Below are positions 8,732-17,840 of a stretch of DNA of 21,987 nt, in pieces; position 1 is the stretch's first letter; each line of letters opens with the position of its first letter. This DNA comes from Chara braunii. Taxonomy: Eukaryota; Streptophyta; Charophyceae; Charales; Characeae. The stretch is from positions 486,766-508,752 of the forward strand of contig BFEA01000320.1 of assembly GCA_003427395.1 (NCBI GenBank), in the 5' to 3' direction. Below the pieces are notes generated by a model. The model ran no database searches. It had not been told where the DNA came from and saw nothing but the letters and a program-made list of their open reading frames with translations. Position numbers and translations under genes: made by a program.

Positions 8732-8857
8732 CCACCGGCCTAGCTCAGTTGGTAAGGCATGCAAGTGACATTCAGGAGGTCTTGGGTTCAATCCCCATTG
8801 GACTCATGTACCTTCCTGGGCAAGCTTGGCACCCGTCACCTAGAGATAGGCCGGTGG
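8732..8857 (+). mobile_element. tRNA-headed SINE-like element
   Basis: The sequence carries a good RNA polymerase III A box, TAGCTCAGTTGG (8741-8752), and a B box, GGTTCAATCC (8785-8794), with tRNA-like spacing. The T-arm stem TGGG/CCCA around TTCAATC is intact. The acceptor ends do not pair as in a tRNA, so it is not a tRNA gene. CCACCGGCCTA at 8732-8742 is perfectly complementary to TAGGCCGGTGG at 8847-8857, which closes the unit into a 126-nt stem-loop. The 3' boundary is uncertain: related-looking sequence may run to about 9030, with no A-tail seen. Confidence 0.65.
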
Positions 8858-9133
8858 TCCCCCCGAGTGGCATTGAGTAGAGGCTGCTGATGTTCATAGG
8901 GGGAGGGGGCCAGAGGGGAGGCACAGCGACTGGCCCATTGAACAAGCTCGGTGCTGATGCTACCGGCTGACCCCTGGCTGGTATCGCCCACCTGCTAGAG
9001 CAGGTATCACATCATTGGAGGCTTGAGCATGGATGTGGCTGCTACGGGGTTCCCCATAGTACTATTAATGACAATAGAAAGGGCCTGAAAGGCCATCCTG
9101 TCCAGATTTGACAGGTAATTGAATTGGCTTGGC

Positions 9134-9277
9134 TTAAACCACCAGTACTTGGCCCAGCTATCGGCTGCGGGAAAAAATAGAGTAGAAACGTTTCTAGTTG
9201 GATGAATTTGGGCGCTCCTGTAGTAGCCTGTACGTTTTCTAAAACGGTGGCGCGTTTGGGAAGTACTGGTGGCTTAA
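9134..9277 (+). mobile_element. TTAA-flanked MITE-like element, copy 1
   Basis: TTAA at 9134-9137 and 9274-9277 bracket 136 bp with inverted ends: (A/G)CCACCAGTACTT inward from each side. Internal blocks CCCAGCTATCGGC, TAGAAACGTTTCTAGT, GAATTTGGGCG and GTACGTTTTCTAAAA recur in opposite orientation at 10995-11144. The TTAA flanks recall the piggyBac target preference, but the ends do not match a canonical piggyBac terminus I know. Non-coding. Confidence 0.78.
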
Positions 9278-9450
9278 GAGAATTAGCCTTCAAAAAAAGG
9301 AGACAACTGTAGCACATTATGTGAGACTTTACTCTGGTGGAGGACTCTTATGTTCAAGTGAAGAACAGGAGCAACCAAAGATTGCTCCAGCATCGCCCTT
9401 CTGCCTCTCCCAGTCAGGCAGAAAATCATGACTGGGTGGGCCTTCCCATA

Positions 9451-9530
9451 TCCTCCCGAATACAATGCATGGTCATTGTAACGGTATTTGGGTCGACTGC
9501 CAGTCTAGCTGCAGCAAGAATGACCAGGGG
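9451..9530. mobile_element. Foldback family 1, decayed copy c
   Basis: CCCGAATACAATGCATGGTCATTGTA, CAGTCTAG and AATGACC occur in the same order as CGCCGAATACGACGTATGGTCATTATA, CAGTCTAG and AATGACC of the 4384-4498 element. The right arm is truncated, and pairing is poor. Confidence 0.65.
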
Positions 9531-9718
9531 GTGAGGAAAATAGATTAGAAACGTGGTGGGAAGTGGCACCTGCTGGAAACCGGGTCCAGTGTCCCATGGA
9601 AACCACTTTGCAGCACCTTTTGTGTGGGCTACTTTTTCCCTTTGGGGCTGCGGGCGGTGCCCTTCCCTAGTAGAAATCTCTCTGTAGTTCTGACCTAGCC
9701 CTGTTTCTGGAACAGCCT

Positions 9719-10250
9719 CACAATCGACAGTTTTCCAGGTCTCCCAAGGGAGATTGTCCCAGTCGTCACATCCCGAGGCACAGCTACCTGAACCCTTGCC
9801 ACAGGAGGTTGCCCATATCACCATCCCTAGTAATGTGGTTCAGGTATTTAACCGCTGCGGTTTTTCCCCGAAGCAATGGTAGAAGGGCAACCCGCGTGAT
9901 TGTCCCTCTTGTATTTATGGCGGAAGAAGGCTGACTCAAAATGCTCGTAATATTGTCGGTTGACAGGCTGAATATCCTACGCTTCGAGATGCGTGAGGGT
10001 CCAAAAATGGGGATGGTTTTAAGAGAGGTTAAGAGATGCCTACAACCAGTGCTCAAAACTTGTTCGTTTCCGAAACTGGAATGGATACGGCTTACCCAGA
10101 CTTATGACGAAGGGCGGATTGATCTGCTCATTTGCCAGGTCATAGACGCTATAATAGTATGTCCTTTGTCCCCCATGCTCCCGGGTCTCAGCTGGATCTG
10201 TCGATACTGGAGAGCGCAGTGGCTCAAACTGTTACATAAACAAGATACGG
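9719..10250. other. Spacer, possibly degenerate transposon sequence
   Basis: Open frames of about 90-120 codons exist on each strand (for example + 9941-10306) but show no motif I recognise. The adjoining LINE-like frame suggests part of this may be decayed ORF1-type sequence. Confidence 0.35.
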
Positions 10251-10251
10251 G

Positions 10252-10655
10252 ATTGTTGGATGGCCGCTCTGCTCCGTCGGGTGGACAACAATCTTGTTTG
10301 GTATAAGAGTGTTTTCTCACAAAATTACCTTCGATTCAAGTGTAAATTGGACGAGGGAACCAATTATCTCATAGATCAAATCTGACTTGCATCATGGAAC
10401 ATCCGGGGTCGCAGATCTTGAAGAGTTGCATCAAAAAGATCCTTTATGCGGACACTGGTTCATACAACAAAGGGATTCGCATTTTATTGCTTCGGCCTGG
10501 GGAAAGGAAACTCAACGAAGATGTTGTTTTTGAAGCGATGGGGTGATAGTCTGATTTCCTATTTTGGGACCTTGCCGAGGGGACCAGAAGCAAGATTGAG
10601 ATTTTGTTGGTCAGAGCATTTCCTTTCAAGTTATAGGTTACTGTTGGGGTTTTGA
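10252..10655 (+). pseudogene. Decayed LINE-like ORF with endonuclease N-terminus
   Basis: One reading frame can be followed from an ATG near 10259 to a stop at about 10653, broken by two internal TGA codons. After the first stop (about 10382) it reads LASWNIRGRRS, close to the (x)xWN(I/V)RG start of apurinic-type endonucleases in plant LINE ORF2 proteins. The rest (for example KRWGDSLISYFG) is not clearly alignable by eye and other conserved endonuclease residues are not evident. No reverse-transcriptase motif follows, so the element would be truncated as well as broken. Confidence 0.35.
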
Positions 10656-10659
10656 CGGT

Positions 10660-10990
10660 AAATAGGTATCAGGTGTTGAGCAGGGATGGAGGATTGGGGA
10701 AGTATTCAATATGTACACTCGTGTGCAGCAGCCACGCGGGGTTGACCTTTTTGCCCCGGGCTTCTTCCCACCGTAGACAGACTTCTGCTCACGGGGGATT
10801 GGAATATCACCCTCATTTTCGGGGCTCATTCTTTGAGAGTGGCTGTATTGCCTAAGGTCATTAGGTTTATCACTCACTTTGCACTTGTATAGTCGTTGCT
10901 TTAGCAGTAGCTTCTTCTGTATTTCCTGCAAGATAAAAAGTCTGCTAAAGTAGATGATATAATTTCGTCGATAATATCATTTGAAATCCT
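10660..10990. other. Spacer without recognisable gene
   Basis: No motif, RNA gene or repeat copy seen; possibly continued transposon debris from the LINE-like frame. Confidence 0.45.
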
Positions 10991-11148
10991 TTAAACCACC
11001 AGCACTTCCTAGAGTTGTGCCCGTCAACTCGCCACGATTTTAGAAAACGTACGGGCTACTACAAAAACGCCCAAATTCAACTGACTAGAAACGTGTCTAC
11101 TCTTTGTTTTGCTGCGGCCGATAGCTGGGCCAAGTACTGGTGGTTTGA
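10991..11148 (-). mobile_element. TTAA-flanked MITE-like element, copy 2 (inverted relative to copy 1)
   Basis: TTAA at 10991-10994 and TTGA (one change from TTAA) at 11145-11148 bracket 150 bp with ends ACCACCAGCACTT and AAGTACTGGTGGT. On the minus strand its body aligns with 9138-9273 over nearly the full length, including GGCCCAGCTATCGGC, GAATTTGGGCG and CGTACGTTTTCTAAAA, with an extra segment near the far end. It also shares blocks with the fragment at 6986-7046. Confidence 0.78.
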
Positions 11149-11927
11149 TTGTATCTATTAAGCTCATATGCTTACCAGGAGATGCAGTTTTTTTATCAAC
11201 CTTTCTACAACTCAATGGTTTTCATATGTTTTGCCTGTTGCATCCTTTTGACATATTTTATACTTCATACGCCAGAGGTGGTAGGCAACAAAAATGGATC
11301 CCTATGAGTTTGAATTCTTGTTTTTCATAGTCGTTGAATTGCTTCCCAAAACATCCAAATGTTGCAACATATTCTGTTGGCTCATATCATGCACCAATAT
11401 TTTTGGAATTTTTTTATCTGGATCTCTCCCTGTGAATGGGTGTTGTTGTTTAAGAGCATTCCTCGTTTTATGGCTGTTTTTTTGCCCAAATGGGTTTCTC
11501 ATAATATAATATTTATTTACTCGTGCGGCGAGTTTGAGGGGTCGAAATTTTCAAAAATTATGGAGTGAAGGATGATGTAACCAAATAGTTGTCCTTCGTT
11601 AATAATTTGTTGCAGTCGGGCTAAAGGATGAAATGGTGGTGGTCATAATCACTAGCGGACAAAAAACTACATCCTTACAGTTGCCTACTGTACAGACAGT
11701 CACCTACCAAAACATGGTTTCATAGTTAGGCAAAGGTCACTTCATGAACCTTGTGCCTCTCAGAGGTCGTTGGTCTGTCATGGACACTCGTTTGATGCTC
11801 ATTGTGTGCGACCCTTATCATGACAATGTTTTGTAGGCTACGGATACCCAAGGAGTTATGACCAACATTGTGTTGTTTTATGAACATCTTTCTACTTCAC
11901 AAGCGCAACACACACAACAACAATTTT

Positions 11928-12618
11928 ATGTTAAATACAATAACATTTTCTGGTCTTAAACAAGTACACATTTGTCGATTGAGTAAATTACCGGTTTAGG
12001 CTCATACAACAGTGGGGAAAAAATAACGAATGTAATAATATTTTTATCATTGCATTTTTTTTTTTTTTTAAGACGATTTGCTAATAATTTTTTTTGCAAA
12101 CACTATTATTGAATAATTGCAAGTGTTTGTCAAGAATGCAATTTGAAATGTAGGTCCTCACCTTTTCTTATCATAAGTCTCAAACATCATTAAACTCGAA
12201 TCCAACACGATACCTTAACCAACCAAACCAACCCCCCAATCCCAATTTTTGACTTCAAACATTCAACCTACCAAGTTATTTACCTAATTTTGATAAACAT
12301 TAAGTTGCATACCCTACTTATGTTGAATACAATAACATTTTCTGGTTTAAAACAAGTACATATTCGTCGGTTGAGCAAATTACTGGTTTTAGGTTTATAC
12401 AACAACAGGAAAAAATAACAAATGTAATAGTAATTTTACCATTGCATAAAATTTATGATGAATACAGTTTGTTAATTTTGTTTTTGCAAACACTATTATT
12501 GAATAATTGCAAGTGTTTGTCCATAATGCAATTTGAAATGTAGGTCCTCACCTTTGTTTATCAACCATCGAAATTATTTACCCGATCTTAATAGACACTA
12601 AGTTTTGTACCCTACTTA
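11928..12618. repeat. Two-copy tandem repeat (392 and 299 bp)
   Basis: TACAATAACATTTTCTGGT, AAACACTATTATTGAATAAT, TGCAATTTGAAATGTAGGTC and ACCCTACTTATGTTG occur in the same order from 11928 and again from 12320. The second unit lacks roughly 90 bp between the GTAGGTCCTCACCTTT and TTATTTACC blocks. Divergence is modest, pointing to an old but recognisable duplication, possibly the edge of a satellite family. Confidence 0.9.
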
Positions 12619-13512
12619 TGTTGCTACGCCCATCTCAATGACTAAACAATCACAAACTTTTTAATAGTTTTTATACCTTTAAAGTATTGCTCCTACCCTT
12701 ACGAGCAAAAAACTTTTATACATTAGGTATGTAATAACTTATAGATTTTTTTCTATACGAGGATAATACGTTAAATATTTTAAGAATCAATCGATACATT
12801 TATCAGAATATGAAACTTCATAAATTTTTCTCTTTTACTCAATCAAAAAGAGTCATTTCACTATTATCGTTATTTGTTGTTCTAATTTTAAAGAAAAGTC
12901 TCTAAATGTTTTTTTTTTTTTTTTTTACACTTCAAATTACTCATAAAAACGTTGTTTTTTGTATCAAAACATTTACGTCATTTTGCATTAATAATGCGAA
13001 GTGCACTTGTAACATCTCTTTTAGGAAACTCTTATACTTTCACTATATAAAGTGACATATTTTTTAGATAGGTACCTCAAAGGTGGTGCAAATTTTTCAT
13101 TACTTATTATTTTTTTTTAGAATATGGAATACCTCGCCCCGACCGACCAAATATACATCTAATGATCTAACCATCGACATTACGAGACCAATATTGAGAT
13201 TTAAGACGCTAATATTTTATCATTATTGTTAAATATGATGTGCAACGGTCTGACCACATGGTACCACTTGTTATACGCTTCATAAACTATCGGTGCTAAG
13301 GTCACTAACGTGTACAATTGAAATATTTATTCAAACATTGAGTTATAATTATTCAGCATATCTTAATCGTTATAATTTTCGCCTATTGCATTCGTTACTA
13401 AGTTTGTTTAAAATTTATAAGTATACAATAATCAACACCATCATTCCAATTCAACTCTATGTGTCATATGCTCTGGGAATATCAGGCAGTAAAAAGTCAA
13501 AATATATATATA

Positions 13513-14287
13513 TAGGGTTACCGGCGTTTAGGACGGGCCGAACGCCCGAACCCGAACGCCCGAATGTAGGGGACCCCTTCAGAAGGCGTTTGGCCGTTCG
13601 GGCCGAACGCGGGAAAAAAAAAAAAAAAAAAACAATAAACAAAAAAGTTTTCAAAAAATTTTGAAAACAAACTATGTTATGGAGAAAAATAAACTAAACA
13701 ACATTTGCTTGGGCACTACATCCACATTCTCTACCAAATTTGAATTAAAAATCAAATACAGAAAATAAACACTATGATAAAAATAAAAAAAAATAAAAAA
13801 GAGAATTAAAATGAGTGAGTGTGCCAGCACCTTTTCGACACTGCCATCTTTGCCGATTTTTTATTATTTTTTGGCATTGACAAATGCCCTGAAAATTGAC
13901 ATATATATAATTTACATAATCAATAACTCATTAAAAGTTTTTCAAAAAATAATAAAATGTTTTAGGCCCCGAAAAAAAGTGAAAATAAAAAGTTAAAAGT
14001 GAAAAAAAAAAAAATAGTGAGCGGGCGAGAACGTTTTGACACTCCCATCTTTGATGGTTTTTAATGTTTTTTTGGCTTAGCAGAACGACTTCAAAATTTA
14101 TAGGCATGTAAGTTACATCATAGAGAACTCACCAGAAAACATTCAGAAAAAGAAACTTATTTCTAGGCCGCGAAATATTTTTTGGCGGGGGCCGAACATA
14201 GAGGTGTTCGGCCCCCGAACGGGACCTCGAACACCAGAACGTTCGGGGGCCAGCCCGGGGGCCTCCGAACGTTCGGTCAGGTAACCC

Positions 14288-14290
<3 letters not shown>
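13513..14290. mobile_element. hAT-like non-autonomous DNA transposon in a (TA)n tract
   Basis: Perfect 10-bp terminal inverted repeats TAGGGTTACC (13513-13522) and GGTAACCCTA (14280-14289) sit directly inside (TA)n runs at both ends, so any target-site duplication is hidden in TATATATA. Both ends are GC-rich and packed with the motif CGAAC or its complement: about five copies in the left ~100 bp, about seven in the right ~100 bp. Clustered short subterminal motifs and a YAGGG start are typical of Ac/hAT elements. The interior is AT-rich without a transposase frame, so mobility would need a protein encoded elsewhere. Confidence 0.78.
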
Positions 14291-14318
<28 letters not shown>

Positions 14319-16319
14319 CACGACTGATATGAGAGTATTTAATATGAAGGGGTCATTTACAAATATTGTTGGACAATGGTTAATTAAATGACTAATGATT
14401 TTTTACATTTGCTTCACTGTAATTTTATGGATAATCTTATTTGAAAAAATAGTTAATATTATATTATTAGTTTTTAAAATTTATATTTTATATTTTAAAA
14501 TATTGCACTTGTCTTCTTTATAGTATACACATCTTTGTAATAACCTATTGACTGCATAATCTATAAAGTGAGAATAAACAAGCAAATTATAAAAAATACA
14601 TAAACAAATTTTTAATATCATATGTGTTTTTTTTTTAATGACAATTGTTTTATCACCATGATTATGGTGATGTCATTTTTTATTTTTTCTCTCTAACATC
14701 AATTGTTGAGATAACAATATATAAAAAAAATATTAAAGTAAATATTATAAGAATTTCCATTAATATCGGATGAATTACTTATAATGACTTACTATTTTTC
14801 ATTATCATGAAGTCTCAATCAAGCGACTGTCTTGTAAAAGAAAAAACATTGTTATACTAGTATAGTCTCATTTTTAAATTATTATCATTGTCGTTTCTCT
14901 TCCAAGATCCACAGATATGACTAGTACAGTTTTAATTGCATTTTGTCTATATATGTTTCCATTATGTTTTTTTAACACTTCCTTTACAATTGATAATGAT
15001 GCAACTTGAATTACATGTTCGTAAAACATATTATTTTTTTTATTTAATCGTGTTTTTTTATTTAACTCGTGTTTAGTCCTAAGTTTTTACAGTATTGAAG
15101 ATGATTTTGAAACAGTTAAAACTATGTGATAGAGTTTCTGATTGCAATTATATTTTTTTTTTAGGTTTTTCAATCACCAATAAAATGACTATTGAAAATT
15201 GAGAGCTGATAAACCCATGCAAATACTCTTTCCAAATCTTATAAACGACACAACTGCTAGTCGCTATGAATTTGAAATAGTACTATGAAAATATCATATC
15301 AATAAAAATTCATAACATTCTTAGATTTTACATCAAAGGGCTAAAAGTTTCACATATAGGAAAAAAATATATTTCACTTTCGCCTACTTTACAAATACTT
15401 ATCAACATACAAAAAGAACCTTTGTATATTCAAAATATGAGAAATACAGATCGAAAGATGTCAATCGATAAAGACATATGAATTAATGAAATCAATCTAT
15501 GTATTTATCTTAAATAAAAATGTTAATAAATTTTGTATAATTATAAAAGGAAAGAGATGTTATAATCCTCTTTTATTATTACCTTATCTGCTTGTGACAC
15601 AATAAGAGGAAAAAATCATAAAAGTCACCCTTTTCATTATATACGACCCGTCACGGTACTTGTTAATTTTTTTAAGTCACCTATTCGCTAATCCTCATAC
15701 CTTTTGAAAAGTTATAAATCGTGGGTAAAGACAATATTGTTGCCTCATATGTCATTCAATTCGCCAACGTCTATGATTGGGGCACATTAATTAGGAGCCC
15801 CACTAACCTAACTGTGAACGAAACCTAAAAATATATTGTTACTATGTCAATTTAACGCTAGTATTCTATATGAAGCTTTGATAAATGACGTTGCCTTGTT
15901 TTTCACTTTCTGATCATAGTCTCATTTTCTTCCTATTACACTTGTGCGCAATGGAATCCCATCTTTGGTGCAAGGCCACTTTAAACAATTTTTTGATCAC
16001 CCTAGATATGAGCAAACCCTCTTTCAAGGCAATATGTATTTCGCAAACAAAATACATATGCGCTACAAAGCGATTCATGCCAACGAGTGTATAACCAAAT
16101 AAGATAAACTAAGACAGAGTTAACCAATCAATGACCTTAATTTACACCTAGCCTATAGATATGTATCATAAACAAGTTCCTTGCAGTAAAATGACAAACC
16201 AAGAAATAATATTGGTTTCCGTCACAATTATAATATCGGCCAGCGAAACAGAAAGCAAGGAGTCGGTCTTCCTCTCAATTTTCCAAAATACACGTCCAAC
16301 AAGAAATCCCAGACATCAA

Positions 16320-16375
16320 ACCAACAATCCAACACTCCACAATCCAACATTCCACAATCCAACAATCCAACAATC
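16320..16375. repeat. Short minisatellite (AACAATCC / AACATTCC)
   Basis: CCAACAATCCAACACTCCAC and close variants repeat about six times at roughly 9-10-bp spacing. The threonine/asparagine/histidine-rich frame through it is a by-product of the repeat. Confidence 0.8.
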
Positions 16376-16379
16376 GACT

Positions 16380-17135
16380 TCAACCACTACCAACAGATAC
16401 CTCATTATGTTAATCAGTCCATCACCGACACGACTGAAACTCGTTTTCTGCACATGTGGGAGGTCAACTTGTCGTCATTAGTTTTCAGCCCAAATTAACC
16501 ACAATGTTCACTGGGGGTACACCACCATGACGCACTCGCTCACCACTTTGCTAAGCTATGCATCATGCTTGTTGATCAGCTTCCACATATGGTCAAACCC
16601 ACGGTCGCTGCCTCTAGTCCTAAAGTATGCACAACTGCCACATCAGATTCCATACACGACCACTGGTTTGATCATGCACGCGGCAAGTGACCAAAAGACA
16701 AACTGGATATGGCCGTCTGGTCAATGAGGGCTTGATCACGCTGTATCACTCAAACTCTGGACCTACATGGTTGGCATTGGTATTGGAGTTTTAGGCCCAG
16801 CCTTGCTTTTCTATGAAAGATGCCAAAGGGGACGCTCTGTGTTTTGGCAAAATGGACCACATTTCGGAAGACTGTGAAAAAGCTCGGATAAACAAGGAGT
16901 CGTTATGTTGAGGAGGAGGTCCCTTGGTCACCGCTTACCTTTAATGTGACTTTCAAGGACACAGGTGGAAATGCCTACGACCAAAGGTGGACTGGAAACT
17001 AACTGCAGTCAGAAGGGAATCAAGGAACCGTGCACATCCAGCGGTAGGTCTCCCCAGTTCCTTTTTTGCCATTTTATTGGCCGTACGATGCCTGCTGCCG
17101 CGGTAGATTCGCTGTTCGGCTTCTAACGTTATTAT
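16380..17135. other. Spacer, probable retroelement debris
   Basis: Composition returns towards that of the genes. Apart from the CCHC-like fragment at 16826-16911, no motif is recognised and open frames are short. Confidence 0.45.
16826..16911 (+). pseudogene. Possible decayed gag-type zinc-knuckle fragment
   Basis: The frame reads DAKGDALCFGKMDHISEDCE before a TGA. GKMxHISxDC is the second half of a CCHC knuckle (C-x2-C-x4-H-x4-C) of retroelement Gag or LINE ORF1 proteins; the second Cys is missing, as though two residues were lost between C and G. The frame is short, with a stop 75 nt upstream, so it is at most a remnant. Confidence 0.3.
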
Positions 17136-17840
17136 GCTACCAGTTGGTCACCTAGGCTAGGTCTTCGTTGCAGTTCGGTGACAGGTTCAGGGTCAAATCC
17201 CTTGCAACCGACGGGCTCTCGCTTCCCTAGACTAACCTTCCCTACCCTACCGTCCCCTGTGTTACCCTGACCGAGTCGACAGTGGTAAGCGAGTGCAAGA
17301 AGGAGAACGAACACGCTGGGCCGGTCGCGTGGGGGGGGTTAGGTGCCACGCACAAGAAAGTGGAACCGGCAGTGCTGGAGAAGTGGTGGACCGGAGAGGG
17401 AGGGGTTGGCGTAGAGTGCAGAGGCTGACTCGACGCAGTAGCAGCTACCGGTAGGAGGGAGGACGACGAGGAAGAGGGGAGGAGGAGGAGGAGGAGGAGG
17501 GAATAGGAAAGCGAAGGGTTGGAGGAGACGAGGGTTTGGTTTTCCTTCTCCTCCTGGAGGTGCAAAGAGGCGGGAGGCCGCAATCGAGAGGGAGGGAGGA
17601 GTAGGGTTTCGGTCCCCTTTCGTTTCGCTCGGTTTCGTTTGCTTTCGTGTTTTGGCGGGGCGGCTAAAGAGGGTCGTCGACGCGCGCGAGAAGGCAGAAG
17701 GCAACTGACGCAGCGAGTGGTTATATATATATATATATTTTGTGTGTGTGTGTGTGTGTGTGCGGGTAGGCGAAGCGGGAGGAGGACGGCTGGCAGAGGA
17801 GAGTGGGAGGAGTAAGGGTACAGCAGACGGGGGAGGGAGG
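17136..17840 (+). promoter_or_regulatory. ATG-free upstream region and leader of ribophorin I
   Basis: No ATG occurs on the + strand from 17136 to the start codon at 17841. The stretch is GA-rich, with (GGA)n at about 17479-17500 and pyrimidine blocks TTTCGTTTCGCTCGGTTTCG. A (TA)9 tract (17722-17739) runs into (TG)10 (17741-17761) about 80-120 nt before the ATG. The lack of upstream ATGs over ~700 nt fits a long 5' leader; the transcription start cannot be placed from sequence. Confidence 0.5.

Larger units (their letters stand above)
8444..9718. mobile_element. Long inverted-repeat structure, possible composite or foldback element
   Basis: About 8444-8631 and 9546-9718 are inverted copies of each other: GGGCTAGGTCAGAACTAC, CACCGCCCGCAGCCCCAAAG and GTGCTGCAAAGTGGTTTCCA appear in the left arm and complemented in the right. 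The left arm has an extra 29 bp after AAAAAGTAG, bounded by a repeated TAG. The ~0.9 kb between the arms holds the SINE-like unit, a TTAA-family element and a family 1 foldback fragment. No target-site duplication is evident, so this may be one element with long terminal inverted repeats or two dispersed repeats in opposite orientation. Confidence 0.7.
11150..16200. other. AT-rich, gene-free block
   Basis: Base composition changes sharply from the mixed sequence to the left: long A and T runs, and only short open frames with hydrophobic or Lys/Asn/Ile-rich translations that show no motifs. Apart from a tandem repeat (11928-12618) and a GC-ended transposon (13513-14290), no feature is recognised. 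Plastid or mitochondrial gene content, rRNA and tRNA genes are not evident. Confidence 0.7.

Noticed and set aside
8732-8806. Functional tRNA gene
   Set aside because: A and B boxes and the T-arm are present, but acceptor ends do not pair and no proper anticodon arm forms; a SINE-like head fits better.
9409-9437. 8-bp hairpin CCCAGTCA/TGACTGGG as a terminator or regulatory stem
   Set aside because: Isolated, no T-run or conserved context, and within a transposon-rich stretch where chance hairpins are common.
11150-16200. Organelle DNA insertion
   Set aside because: No plastid or mitochondrial gene, rRNA or tRNA sequence was recognised, and open frames are short throughout.
11150-16200. Intact LTR retrotransposon
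   Set aside because: No matching long terminal repeats, primer-binding site, or polymerase motifs seen; only a tandem repeat and one MITE-type element.
17190-17215. tRNA B-box-like GGGTCAAATCCC
   Set aside because: No matching A box at the right spacing and no cloverleaf; a short chance match.
17742-17840. N-terminal extension of ribophorin I starting in the (TG)n repeat
   Set aside because: It begins at a GTG inside the microsatellite, has no ATG, encodes Cys-Val repeats, and would bury the signal peptide far from the N-terminus.
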